Shown piece by piece: positions 16,572 through 24,089 of a stretch of 36,610 nucleotides of DNA. A program made the translations under genes and the position numbers. The stretch spans positions 1 to 36,610 of IMG/VR virus record IMGVR_UViG_3300021356_000066. One strand, 5' to 3'. The notes below the pieces were generated by a model. The model made no database searches and was not told the origin of the DNA. It saw nothing but the letters and a program-made list of their open reading frames with translations. Positions within the stretch are counted from its first letter, which is position 1; each line of letters starts with the position of its first letter. This DNA comes from a virus.

Positions 16572-16888
16572 TACCAAGGCATACCGTCAGCAGATACAGG
16601 ATTTTTTTGTCCTTCAATGTTAGCCGTTAGTGCCGCTTCAGTAGCACTCTGGTCTACCTCTGCGTGTACCCAGCCCAATACAGTAGCCTCTGTTAGGCTG
16701 TCATAAGCAACAAAGTCATCAGCATCAGGGTCAGGTGTAAAGCCTACAGTGCCGTATGAAGAGGCAGAGTAAGTCACAGCGTCGTCACCAGTACCAACAG
16801 TTTCAGATTCAGTAACACGCCAGTGCGCCACGGTTACACCGCCGTCTGCCACGTTACGCTCAAGGTTTGCGATAGTCCATGTAGCCAT
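16571..16888 (-). CDS. Conserved phage protein (DUF7936-like)
   Basis: The 105-aa protein begins MATWTIANLERNVADGGVTV, followed by HWRVTESE and YSASSYGTVGFTPDPDA, a pattern I associate with a small conserved protein next to tail fibre genes in marine podoviruses and myoviruses, recently named DUF7936. It is mostly beta-strand and acidic, without membrane segments or catalytic motifs. Placed after the fibre gene, it may be a fibre accessory or chaperone, but this is not shown. The stop overlaps the spanin-like start as TAATG. Confidence 0.72.
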   Translation of the reverse strand: MATWTIANLERNVADGGVTVAHWRVTESETVGTGDDAVTYSASSYGTVGFTPDPDADDFVAYDSLTEATVLGWVHAEVDQSATEAALTANIEGQKNPVSADGMPW

Positions 16889-16890
16889 TG

Positions 16891-17118
16891 TTAGTCTCCA
16901 AATACTGCGTCACAAATTGAACGCACGTTAGCGGGTTCAGATGTCCAGTCGTCACCTGATTGAATTACATGACGGTGATACGACTGTGAAATTACAGCGC
17001 CGTCTTCGAGTACCTTAGTAGCAGTCCGTACTTGAACAGAGGTTACGTCGTTGCCGTTCTCGTCCTGAGTAGTGACTACTTCTACTTTGTCTGCTGTTAC
17101 GCTTTTAGTTAATGCCAT
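16891..17118 (-). CDS. Small protein of unknown function downstream of the tail fibre
   Basis: This 75-aa, probably beta-rich soluble protein begins MALTKSVTADKVEVVTTQDE. I do not recognise the family. The upstream AAAGGAG (complement of 17127-17133) gives a good ribosome site. It comes first after a hairpin that follows the fibre gene and ends 2 nt before the DUF7936-like gene. The two small genes may work as a pair. Confidence 0.75.
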   Translation of the reverse strand: MALTKSVTADKVEVVTTQDENGNDVTSVQVRTATKVLEDGAVISQSYHRHVIQSGDDWTSEPANVRSICDAVFGD

Positions 17119-17138
17119 TGTCTTTCTCCTTTAGTCCG

Positions 17139-17158
17139 TCTCAAGAGTCCACTTGAGA
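17139..17158 (-). promoter_or_regulatory. Hairpin between fibre gene and downstream genes
   Basis: A perfect 7-bp inverted repeat (TCTCAAG, 6-nt loop, CTTGAGA) lies 3 nt past the fibre stop codon. No T-run follows on the minus strand, so it is not a classic terminator. It could shield the 3' end of the fibre mRNA or mark a processing site. Confidence 0.5.
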
Positions 17159-17161
17159 TAA

Positions 17162-20100
17162 TTAAGCGGCTTGATATGCAATCGTAATAAGCATTTGTTG
17201 GGTTTCGTTTGTAACTTGTTGTGCCTGCCAGTTTGCGTTATCAGATGCATAATAAACCCTTAAAAACGCATCTCCACCTGTGGCATAGCTTTGCAAATAA
17301 CTACCACCGCCCCAATTCAAACCGCTAGGCAAAAATGCACCAATAGAGCCAAGTGAAGCAACAGTAAAAGGTATTCCGCCTATTTTTAAAAATCCTGAGC
17401 CTGTAGTTGCGGAAACATCTAAATAAATTCTTACATGAACTGTATCGCCTATTTTTGTATATGTTCCAGTTTGTGTTGTATATGTGGTTGTTCCAAAAGA
17501 AGTGCCTCCACCAAGCGTAGGAGTAAACGTCCCTTCTTCGTAGTCGTCTAGCTTATTGGCTGAGCCTGTGCCGCCTAGGTATGCCCCGCCTGACAGGTAA
17601 AGGTCTTTAAAGCGGTTACCAGCGTTTCCTAAGTCAGTTGTCCCATTAGACAAGGCTCCAGACAACATTGGATTAATAGATGTACCACCAAAATCAAGAC
17701 CAGTTTCGTCTGTTCCTTCAGAGGTTATATAAAGTACAGTTCCTGCTCGACTACCAATACTACCGACTGTTATGCCGTCTTTGCGGAGGTCAATAATTGA
17801 GCCGTCTGAAGTCTTACGATTAAGCAATAGCGCATCGTTGCCGTCAGAAACTAAGACAGCGGCTCCAGTAGGTCGTAGGCTTGCACCAACAGTAGTGGAG
17901 TCAAAAGAAGTTTTACCAACCAACAAGTTGCCGCTTGAGTCGATGCGCATGCGTTCTGCGGGAGAAGTAGTGCCAGTTATAAACTGAATGGTTGAGGCTC
18001 CACTATTGGCAGAAGCCAGCTTCAAATCAGATTTATTAGTTGCAAAAATTCTAGGGTTAGCGGCTTCTGTTGTACTGTCTGCAAAAGCAATTTGTCCACC
18101 ATCAGAGCCAGTAGAAACTTGAAGAACACGCCTACTGCTACCAGTAACTAAACTAGAAACGCCAATACCGACGTTGTTGCTGTCATCAATAACGATGCCA
18201 ACACCTGTACCGCCGCCTGCCGCTAGTCCAAGGTAATCACTTGCGCCTGCTCGTAGCTGTACGCCTGCATCACCAGTCGCAGGAGTGTCCTCTAGCTTCA
18301 AATCAAGCGTTCTGTTTCCTTTTGCGAAACTCATCAAACCCGACGGGCTGGAAGTGCCGATACCGACATTACCACTAGAGTCGATACGCATTGCTTCGTC
18401 TGCGTTGGTTTGAAAACGCATGGAGTTATCACTGTGGTCGTATTGTACTCGACCTATTGAACTACTATCGCTATCACCAAAAAGCACCGTAGTTGACGCA
18501 TTTGTAGTGCCTGTAGTAATGAATAAATTAGCATCACCAGAAGCACTATGAACATTGAGCAATCCTGACGGACTGGTAGTGCCGATACCAACATTCCCGC
18601 TGGAGTCGAGCGTCATGACTCTTGTGGTAGTGTCTTCGTTATAAAAACCTAATTTACCACCGCCGTCAGATGCGGCATCATTTGTAGACCATATACGCCA
18701 AGTGTTTCCGCCTGTGCCAGTGTTATCAATTTTAATAGGAACTGTTGAGCCAGAACCTGCAACATGAAGCGGCCCTGTTGGACTGCTAGTACCAATACCG
18801 ACATTGCCGCTTGCATCTACAAGCATATGCGTAGTAGACCCGTCGTTGCTTAAATAAAACTTGCCGCCTGTATGTGCTAAATACGTCTTGTCAGTTGTGT
18901 TGTAATTTTCTAGTACAAGTGAAGCGTCAGCAAATGACGAACCCGTGGCTTTCACTGTCATCCTTGAGGTTGGGCTAGCCGTACCAATACCCAAAGACTC
19001 CGCAGACGCATCCCAGAAGAACTTCGCAGTCGTGCCAGTGTCTTCGTAGAAGCTGATGTCTCCGCCTGAGCCTATTTTCATGCGAAGATTATTTCCCGCT
19101 GTTTTGAACAGCATTTCATCTGTTCCAGAGGGGCTGTTTTGTAAAAGCTCTAACTGTCCATCTGTATTGTGATAAACATAGCTATAGTCACCACCTGAGC
19201 CATCGCCATTACTATCACCGTCTAAAATTAACATTGCACCGCTGGCATTCGTACTGCCCACAAGAACGCTTGTGAAGCCTGCTTGTTGTACGTCTAAGTC
19301 ATCAGCCGTCACAGTACCCGTTACGTCAATGCCTGTGGAGGTGGTGGCTAGTTTTTCTGCGTTGTCGTAATAAAGTTGAACAGAGCCATTCTCATTGAAA
19401 ATAGCCATGTTTTCGCCGTTTACACCCTCAAGCTGAATATTTGTGGAAGCTCTAACAAAAAGACTTCCTGCGCCTGCTTCTTGAATAATGGAGCCAGCAC
19501 TAGGGTCGTGATAAATCTGTAGGTCAGAGCCAGCGCCGAAAATAGCCTTGTCGTTGTCGCCGAACGCAATGTCTGTACCGCCAGTGGTATTACCGTTGCC
19601 AAGGACTTCAGACAGTGTGTCTGCACCGGCAACTTGAGAATCTACATACGCTTTGATCGACTGTTGAGTAGCCAGCTGTGTCGCTGAGTCAGATACCATG
19701 TCGTCTTCATCAAGCACAGCCGTACCTGATACACCTGTGTCTAGTACAGCAGATGTCAGCGTCTTGTTAGTTAGTGTTTGTGAACCAGTTAAAGTTGTAA
19801 CAGTGCTATCAATAGCAAAGGTAACAGCATTCTCTGAGCCAGACGTATCAATACCAGTACCGCCTGTAAAGGTCATCGTTTCGCTGTCTAGGTCGATACT
19901 AAGCGCACCACCAGAATCAGCTTGGAAGTCTAGGTCTTGCGCGGTTGTTTGTGAATCGACATAGTCTTTAACTGCAGCGGACGTAGGTAATGTAGTGTCG
20001 TTGTCATTAGAACCAATACCTTCTGATTCAATAACAATGGCTGCTGCTTTAAAATTATCTACTTCTAAGTTTGATATTGTGTTGTTGTCTGCATCAATAT

Positions 20101-20581
20101 TTTTATTAGTAAGTGTGTCTGATCCTGTAATAGTAGAAACAGAGCTGTCAACACTAATTGTCAAAGTGTTTCCAGAACCTGAAGTATTAATTCCGGTTCC
20201 ACCAGCAATTGTCATAGTTTCAGAATCTAGGTCGATACTTAATGCACCGCCTGAATCACCTTGAAAGTCTAGGTCTTGAGCAGTAACTTGGGCATCAACA
20301 TAGGCTTTTACAGATTGTTGCGTAGGCACCAAAACAGCGCTGTTGGACGACATATCGTCTTCGTCAACAAAAGCACCAATAGAAATAGTACCGTCAGAAA
20401 TAGTGTCAAAGGTCAGGGTTCCGGTAAACGTAGGCCCTGCTGTGTCAGCTTTGGTTGCAATAGCGGTGGCAATCGCATCGAACTCAGTTTCAAATTCAGC
20501 GCCACGGATGATCTTTCCTGAGTCGCCTGTAGGTAACGAGTCCTTAGCTTCAAAGTCTGTAGTCTTAGTATAGTTCGACAT
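17162..20581 (-). CDS. Tail fibre / receptor-binding protein
   Basis: This 1139-aa protein is built of repeats typical of trimeric phage fibres. The N-terminus (MSNYTKTTDFEAKDSLPTGD) probably binds the tail. Residues about 85-310 hold a 113-aa tandem repeat with QSVKAYVDSQ and AQDLDFQ-DSGGALSIDLDSE. The middle has at least five copies of a GNVGIGTSSPSG-type unit. The C-terminal domain after NKLDDYEEGTFTPTLGGG is unlike the rest and would carry host recognition. I see no S74 chaperone motif at the end. The gene follows the capsid terminator. An AAGGAGGAGAAA-type region is absent directly upstream; TAGGACTTTCCG precedes the ATG. Confidence 0.85.
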   Translation of the reverse strand: MSNYTKTTDFEAKDSLPTGDSGKIIRGAEFETEFDAIATAIATKADTAGPTFTGTLTFDTISDGTISIGAFVDEDDMSSNSAVLVPTQQSVKAYVDAQVTAQDLDFQGDSGGALSIDLDSETMTIAGGTGINTSGSGNTLTISVDSSVSTITGSDTLTNKNIDADNNTISNLEVDNFKAAAIVIESEGIGSNDNDTTLPTSAAVKDYVDSQTTAQDLDFQADSGGALSIDLDSETMTFTGGTGIDTSGSENAVTFAIDSTVTTLTGSQTLTNKTLTSAVLDTGVSGTAVLDEDDMVSDSATQLATQQSIKAYVDSQVAGADTLSEVLGNGNTTGGTDIAFGDNDKAIFGAGSDLQIYHDPSAGSIIQEAGAGSLFVRASTNIQLEGVNGENMAIFNENGSVQLYYDNAEKLATTSTGIDVTGTVTADDLDVQQAGFTSVLVGSTNASGAMLILDGDSNGDGSGGDYSYVYHNTDGQLELLQNSPSGTDEMLFKTAGNNLRMKIGSGGDISFYEDTGTTAKFFWDASAESLGIGTASPTSRMTVKATGSSFADASLVLENYNTTDKTYLAHTGGKFYLSNDGSTTHMLVDASGNVGIGTSSPTGPLHVAGSGSTVPIKIDNTGTGGNTWRIWSTNDAASDGGGKLGFYNEDTTTRVMTLDSSGNVGIGTTSPSGLLNVHSASGDANLFITTGTTNASTTVLFGDSDSSSIGRVQYDHSDNSMRFQTNADEAMRIDSSGNVGIGTSSPSGLMSFAKGNRTLDLKLEDTPATGDAGVQLRAGASDYLGLAAGGGTGVGIVIDDSNNVGIGVSSLVTGSSRRVLQVSTGSDGGQIAFADSTTEAANPRIFATNKSDLKLASANSGASTIQFITGTTSPAERMRIDSSGNLLVGKTSFDSTTVGASLRPTGAAVLVSDGNDALLLNRKTSDGSIIDLRKDGITVGSIGSRAGTVLYITSEGTDETGLDFGGTSINPMLSGALSNGTTDLGNAGNRFKDLYLSGGAYLGGTGSANKLDDYEEGTFTPTLGGGTSFGTTTYTTQTGTYTKIGDTVHVRIYLDVSATTGSGFLKIGGIPFTVASLGSIGAFLPSGLNWGGGSYLQSYATGGDAFLRVYYASDNANWQAQQVTNETQQMLITIAYQAA
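19650..20335 (-). repeat. 113-aa tandem repeat inside the tail fibre gene
   Basis: Two consecutive units of about 339 bp encode the same order of motifs: YVDxQ, AQDLDFQ, SGGALSIDLDSETMT, GGTGI, then SDTLTNK or SQTLTNK. Matching nucleotides such as TAGGTCTTG recur at 19931 and 20270, an offset of 339. The unit boundaries are approximate. Confidence 0.75.
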
Positions 20582-20618
20582 CGGAAAGTCCTATTGCAGA
20601 GAAGAAGGAGGAGAAAGG

Positions 20619-20642
20619 AAAAGGGGCCATTGCTGACCCCTT
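20619..20642 (-). terminator. Terminator after the major capsid gene
   Basis: On the minus strand AAGGGGTC, a 6-nt loop AGCAAT and GGCCCCTT form an 8-bp stem with one G-U pair, followed by TTCC. It lies 7 nt past the capsid stop codon. The T-run is short, so read-through into the fibre gene is likely; it would lower fibre expression relative to capsid. Confidence 0.75.
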
Positions 20643-20649
20643 GAGTTCG

Positions 20650-21630
20650 TTACTCTGCAACTGCGAGAACGAAACCAGCTTCAGGACGGTATACTTCAAC
20701 ACCGTAGAGGCAATCAGCCGTGTACAGAGTTGAGAGGTATTCCTGCTTGTACTGGGTTTGTGAACGAACAGCTTGCTGCTCAGCCATAACGATAGCGTCA
20801 CGGTGGAACAGAAGTGCTGCGCGAGTATCGGCAGATCCAGCAGTGTTGTCTGCAGCAGCTTCGATAGTTGCACAGTTAGCTGAAACGTAAACGTCTACGC
20901 CGTAAAGGTTACCGATAAGACCAGACTGTACGCTTTGGCCTGATACAAAGTCAGAAGACACGTATCGGTCGATGCCCATGATAGTGTTACGAACAGAAGG
21001 TGGGATAACAAGTACACGATCTTCCATTGGTACGTTGTTGTCGTCAAGCTTCTGGATCATGTCGCGGAAGAAAGCATCAGTAAACACGTCAGCAGGAACA
21101 ATAGTGTCGTCAGTGTACTGAGTAGTTGTGCCACCGTCGTTAAAGAAACAACCAGTGTGCTGATAGTCAGTAGGAGCTACTGAGTCAGAGAACACAACAG
21201 TTCCACCGTTACCAAAACCAGTACCACATGAGTGGAGGTCAGTGTCGATCTTAGTAGCAAGAGCATAACCAGCGTCTTCAGTGTAAAACTGACGGAGGCT
21301 AGAAAGCGCCTGTACTTCAACGATGTCTTCGATCAAACGTGAGTACTCGAAGTGACGGTCGATGTCAACAGTCAGTTCGCTCTCAGTGTTTGCAATGATA
21401 GTAACTGCAGTGTCAGCAGCCTTAGCATTTGCATCGCCACGAGTTGGCTTTGGAATGTGAAGCTTGTCGCCCTTCTTGCCGTTCATAGCGATACGCTTGA
21501 CAAGTGGAGCCATCTTCAGGTTCTTTTGGTAAGCAGCAATAATTTCGTCACTCCAGATTTCTGGAATAAACGTTGCCGCTTCAGTCTTCGCAGTATTACC
21601 GGCTGCGCCCGGATAAGTTGCAGTAGCCAT
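20650..21630 (-). CDS. Major capsid protein
   Basis: This 326-aa protein is the likely capsid subunit. It follows the scaffold gene and precedes a terminator, as in most podoviruses. The sequence begins MATATYPGAAGNTAKTE, with FIPEIWSDEIIAAYQKNLKMAPLV (about 20-43), KKGDKLHIPKPTRGDANAK and DIDRHFEYSRLIEDIVEVQA. It continues with the helix FYTEDAGYALATKIDTDLHS and a C-terminal QYKQEYLSTLYTADCLYGVEVYRPE, a pattern matching HK97-fold coats of T7-like marine phages. Length is normal for that group. The ribosome site is AGGAG (complement of 21637-21641). Confidence 0.88.
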   Translation of the reverse strand: MATATYPGAAGNTAKTEAATFIPEIWSDEIIAAYQKNLKMAPLVKRIAMNGKKGDKLHIPKPTRGDANAKAADTAVTIIANTESELTVDIDRHFEYSRLIEDIVEVQALSSLRQFYTEDAGYALATKIDTDLHSCGTGFGNGGTVVFSDSVAPTDYQHTGCFFNDGGTTTQYTDDTIVPADVFTDAFFRDMIQKLDDNNVPMEDRVLVIPPSVRNTIMGIDRYVSSDFVSGQSVQSGLIGNLYGVDVYVSANCATIEAAADNTAGSADTRAALLFHRDAIVMAEQQAVRSQTQYKQEYLSTLYTADCLYGVEVYRPEAGFVLAVAE

Positions 21631-21644
21631 GTCAATCTCCTAGA

Positions 21645-22448
21645 TTATTTGACTCGACCCTCCGCATAAGCTGCCATAATTTCGTCTGACAAAGCTTGAT
21701 AACGATCAGGGTCATTTTTCATTAGTTTAATAATGTCGGCCCTACGATATGTTTTTTTACGTGTTCCTGCACTGCTTCCTCGTGCATTGCCTGTGTTAGC
21801 TGCCTTCAGTGTCTGCTTACGTGCCTGTTTTTCAACCTTGGCAGTCTGCTGGGCTACTGTCTTCCGTTCTTTCCAGAGTGAGAAGAGTTCGTCCGCAGAG
21901 TCAGCGTCGTACTGTTGGTCAGCCGCTACAAACAACTGAGTCCTAATCTTAGATGCTTTAATCCATTCTGCAAACTTAGGATCATTAAGAATTGTCTGCA
22001 TGTCTGGATGTTTAGCTTGAAGCGTAGCCAATGATGACTGCTTCTTGTACTGCTCAGAGTACTGTTGCGCTTCTCTAATTTTAGGGTGATTCTCAATAGC
22101 ACGATTGACGGCTGCTTGAGGATCTGTAAAATAGTCAATATCGTCTTCAGGCTCAACGTATTGTTGAGGTGCTGGCGGTTGCGTTTGAGTACTAATGTAA
22201 TCGTCTACAACCTTACGAAGTTCACCTACTTCAGAAGACTGACGACCTAGTAGCTTTTCAGCTTCTTGGTGCATTTGTACTACTTCTTCTAAAGACTTGC
22301 CTTGGTACTTCTCTGGTAAGCTAGGTTCTTCTACTTGAGGTTGCTCAACTTCTTCTTTAACTTCTTGTTGAATCTCATCAACTTCGTTTTCAATGGTGTC
22401 CACGTTTTCCTCTTCAGGTTGTGGATCAAGCATCATAGCTCGTGACAT
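21645..22448 (-). CDS. Capsid scaffolding protein
   Basis: The 267-aa protein is highly charged and mostly helical. The N-terminal 80 residues are Glu-rich, with a coiled coil around EEVVQMHQEAEKLLGRQSSE. A Pro/Gln linker follows (about 89-98), then helices and a basic C-terminal part (GTRKKTYRRADIIKLMKNDP, YQALSDEIMAAYAEGRVK). A basic C-terminal helix that binds coat protein, with an acidic N-terminus, is usual for podovirus scaffolds. It sits directly before the capsid gene, 14 nt apart. CGGAG lies at a suitable distance before the ATG. Confidence 0.82.
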   Translation of the reverse strand: MSRAMMLDPQPEEENVDTIENEVDEIQQEVKEEVEQPQVEEPSLPEKYQGKSLEEVVQMHQEAEKLLGRQSSEVGELRKVVDDYISTQTQPPAPQQYVEPEDDIDYFTDPQAAVNRAIENHPKIREAQQYSEQYKKQSSLATLQAKHPDMQTILNDPKFAEWIKASKIRTQLFVAADQQYDADSADELFSLWKERKTVAQQTAKVEKQARKQTLKAANTGNARGSSAGTRKKTYRRADIIKLMKNDPDRYQALSDEIMAAYAEGRVK

Positions 22449-22460
22449 AATTAAACTCCG

Positions 22461-22472
22461 TGATTATAATCA
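22461..22472. promoter_or_regulatory. 12-bp perfect palindrome before the scaffold gene
   Basis: TGATTATAATCA is self-complementary. It overlaps the stop codon of the zinc-ribbon gene and lies 12 nt before the scaffold ATG. It contains a TATAAT-like hexamer, but there is no matching -35 box. It could be an operator or chance. Confidence 0.3.
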
Positions 22473-22691
22473 TTGTGGAGACTTCTTTCTACCTGCTTTT
22501 TCGTGTTCTCGTACCCATTTCATGTGCTGACCGGGGAAGTCCCCAGTAGAACCATCAAGGTGAAAAGACGGGGCAGATACCAATTTAGTAGCATTAGCGC
22601 CACAACCGCACCTACTGGTTGTAACGCCAGACTCTACCATTTCTTCAAAGACATGTCCGTTTGTACAACGGAAGTCATAAATTTTATACAT
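22470..22691 (-). CDS. FmdB-like zinc-ribbon protein
   Basis: The 73-aa protein begins MYKIYDFRCTNGHVFEEMVE and has the FmdB/CxxC zinc-ribbon pattern: C9 with GH (CTNGHVFE), then SRCGCGANATKLVSAPSFHL. The first knuckle has only one cysteine plus a histidine, so metal binding may be C-H-C-C. The tail is basic. Phages often carry one such gene near capsid genes, but its role is not established. The ATG at 22691 overlaps the upstream gene by 8 nt; a TTG one codon earlier is less likely. Confidence 0.82.
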   Translation of the reverse strand: MYKIYDFRCTNGHVFEEMVESGVTTSRCGCGANATKLVSAPSFHLDGSTGDFPGQHMKWVREHEKAGRKKSPQ

Positions 22692-22938
22692 CAACAGGGC
22701 CTTCTTCTTCGGCTTCTGCTTGCTCTCTAGCCGCTTCTATAGTACCTTGGAGGTTAATTACAGTAGCGAAAGCAGCAACTTGGCCTTTACGGAAGTACAG
22801 GTCTTCTGTGTCTTTGACTGTCTGAATGTCAGCCAATTGTTGTGCATTGTTGGATAACTCTTGTAAGAGTTGTTTGAAACCTTCGTGGTTGAAGAGTTCG
22901 TTGTAGTTGTCGAAGTAGGTTTCAAGCTCAGGAGTCAT
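22684..22938 (-). CDS. Small acidic helical protein, first gene of the capsid transcript
   Basis: The 84-aa acidic protein (MTPELETYFDNYNELFNHEG) is predicted to be two or three helices, ending in a Glu/Ala-rich tail. I do not name a family. It is the first gene behind the consensus promoter at 22970-22998 and has a good ribosome site (GAGGAAACT then ATG). A similar small protein commonly sits between portal and scaffold genes in T7-like marine phages, so a head-assembly role is plausible. Confidence 0.78.
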   Translation of the reverse strand: MTPELETYFDNYNELFNHEGFKQLLQELSNNAQQLADIQTVKDTEDLYFRKGQVAAFATVINLQGTIEAAREQAEAEEEGPVDV

Positions 22939-22969
22939 AGTTTCCTCTAATGTTGTTAACTATAGTTTT

Positions 22970-22998
22970 ATTATAGCATACTTTTTAGCAGTTGTCAA
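22970..22998 (-). promoter_or_regulatory. Perfect sigma70-type promoter for the scaffold-capsid genes
   Basis: On the minus strand TTGACA (complement of 22993-22998), a 17-bp spacer and TATAAT (complement of 22970-22975) match the bacterial consensus exactly. The -35 box overlaps the TGA stop of the preceding gene. Expected start of transcription is near 22963, about 25 nt before the first ATG. Confidence 0.9.
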
Positions 22999-23255
22999 GC
23001 TTTTCTTGTGGACTTCCTGCGTCTACCTGAAGCTGTGACTGCGTGTTTGATTGCTTTAGGGCCAGTCTTACGACGAGCAGAAGAGGCTTTTTCAGCTTTG
23101 GTCATTTTAGCTGCAACAGCTTTGGGACGACAAGAGGGGTAAGGACGCTTAGATTTACCTTTTTTTGCAGACTTACGTCCACAGGGCTTGCCTGTTTTAA
23201 CGTCTACCCAGTCTTCTTTAAACCACTTAGTGAGTCCACCTTTTGGTTTACTCAT
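22995..23255 (-). CDS. Small basic protein, DUF5872-like
   Basis: The 86-aa protein is strongly basic. It starts MSKPKGGLTKWFKEDWVDVK, followed by TGKPCGR, and has a second cysteine in YPSCRP, ending in an Arg/Lys-rich tail (GRRRKSTRKA). The KWFKEDWVDVKTGKPCGR segment is what I recall for DUF5872, widespread in aquatic phages with unknown function. The ATG at 23255 overlaps the stop of the previous gene by 8 nt; a GTG at 23267 lacks a ribosome site. Nucleic-acid binding is likely from charge only. Confidence 0.78.
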   Translation of the reverse strand: MSKPKGGLTKWFKEDWVDVKTGKPCGRKSAKKGKSKRPYPSCRPKAVAAKMTKAEKASSARRKTGPKAIKHAVTASGRRRKSTRKA

Positions 23256-23406
23256 AAGTACCGCCACGTTTTTTGTATTCTTTAGTTAACCAGCCTGAAG
23301 CATAAGCACTAGGCCAAACTTTGTATTTCTTTTTAGCCTCTGCTTTAACACGGGCATATAGCGCTTTATTTTTAGGCGTTGGAGATTTACTTTTTGCTTT
23401 AGGCAT
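23248..23406 (-). CDS. 52-aa basic protein
   Basis: ATG at 23406 opens a 52-aa frame ending at TAA 23248-23250. It begins MPKAKSKSPTPKNKALYARV and ends KVWPSAYASGWLTKEYKKRG, then GTYE. The WPSAYASG pattern followed by a basic KEYKKRGG end is one I recall from small conserved phage proteins. It lies in a row of four Lys-rich genes and overlaps the next by 8 nt, with no gap to the previous gene beyond 2 nt. It fills what would otherwise be a 140-nt hole. Function unknown; DNA or capsid-lattice binding is conceivable. Confidence 0.8.
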   Translation of the reverse strand: MPKAKSKSPTPKNKALYARVKAEAKKKYKVWPSAYASGWLTKEYKKRGGTYE

Positions 23407-23408
23407 GA

Positions 23409-23675
23409 TTACTTTTTCTTTTTCTTATTAGTTGCTGTTCGTTGACCACGCTTTGGTAAAGCGACTTTCTTTTTAGATTTGTTCATTTTCATACCATAAC
23501 CGGGCATAGCTTTCTCCTTTGCTGTCTTAGACAGATCTTCAAAATGGAAAAGTTTTACAGATGTTTTTCCGTGAGTTTTACCTGAGTGTAACGACCCGTC
23601 AGGCATCTTGTGTGTACCGCCTGTATATTCAGTGCCGTCACGTTTATAATGTTTTACGCCTTTAGCCATTACCAT
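23409..23675 (-). CDS. Small basic protein of unknown function
   Basis: The 88-aa Lys-rich protein includes KHYKRDGTEYTGGTHKMPDG, an HSGKTHGKTS stretch and a C-terminus ending in six lysines within NKKKKK. Two ATGs are possible: 23675, with AAGG about 5 nt upstream, and 23669, which overlaps the previous stop as TAATG. I list the first. The YTGGTHKMPDGSLHSGKTH pattern is common in aquatic phage small proteins found beside DUF5872-type genes. No function is known to me. Confidence 0.8.
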   Translation of the reverse strand: MVMAKGVKHYKRDGTEYTGGTHKMPDGSLHSGKTHGKTSVKLFHFEDLSKTAKEKAMPGYGMKMNKSKKKVALPKRGQRTATNKKKKK

Positions 23676-23959
23676 TTAACCTTATCAGCCCAATAAGCGG
23701 CTGACATTTTACCTTTAGAAATATTTTTAGCGTGTCGTGCTTTGAACGATGCTCGTTTTTTCTTCATGCGATCAGACTCACCTGATTTAGGTTTACCTGC
23801 TGTTTTAGCACCTTGCTCGCCAAAACGTATAGTCTTTACTTTGTCTCCCTCTTTAGCAACAACAACGTGAGACTTCTTAGGATGATTAGGCGTCCGCTTT
23901 GGTTTGTTGTACCCGCTTACGCCCGCTCGTGCTAGTCTTGGGTCTTTCTTTGCTGGCAT
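23669..23959 (-). CDS. Small basic protein, DUF6321-like
   Basis: The 96-aa protein reads GVSGYNKPKRTPNHPKKSHV, then VVAKEGDKVKTIRFGEQGAK and a conserved end FKARHAKNISKGKMSAAYWA. That is the DUF6321 pattern of small phage proteins. It is strongly basic. The ATG overlaps the portal stop codon as TAATG, so it is translated by coupling to portal. The nested frame 23886-24089 overlaps its first 74 nt. Function unknown. Confidence 0.85.
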   Translation of the reverse strand: MPAKKDPRLARAGVSGYNKPKRTPNHPKKSHVVVAKEGDKVKTIRFGEQGAKTAGKPKSGESDRMKKKRASFKARHAKNISKGKMSAAYWADKVKW

Positions 23960-24089
23960 TAGATAGTTCCTCCACCTTGGTTTCCAGTTGGTCCACCTTG
24001 GTTTGTAGGTCTGCTAGGAGTTGGAACGTTCCTTGGAACTCTTGGTTGACTCGCTGCAGGAGCAGGCGTAGTTCGTGGTCTGTCAACAT
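23886..24089 (-). CDS. Nested coiled-coil protein overlapping the portal and DUF6321 genes
   Basis: This 67-aa frame begins inside the portal gene (131 nt overlap) and ends inside the DUF6321-like gene (74 nt overlap). The protein starts MLTDHELRLLLQRVNQEFQG, with a regular heptad pattern in FQLLADLQTKVDQLETKVEE, then a basic tail. AGAAGG lies 8 nt before the ATG (complement of 24098-24103), a good ribosome site. The overlapped portal tail is Pro/Gly/Asn low complexity and so free to vary. The coherent coiled coil and ribosome site suggest a real overprinted gene. Confidence 0.65.
   Translation of the reverse strand: MLTDHELRLLLQRVNQEFQGTFQLLADLQTKVDQLETKVEELSNASKERPKTSTSGRKRVQQTKADA

Noticed and set aside
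22461-22472. TGATTATAATCA as an extended -10 promoter for the scaffold gene
   Set aside because: There is no -35 box at a suitable distance, and the TG lies two bases, not one, before TATAAT. It is kept only as a palindrome of unknown meaning.
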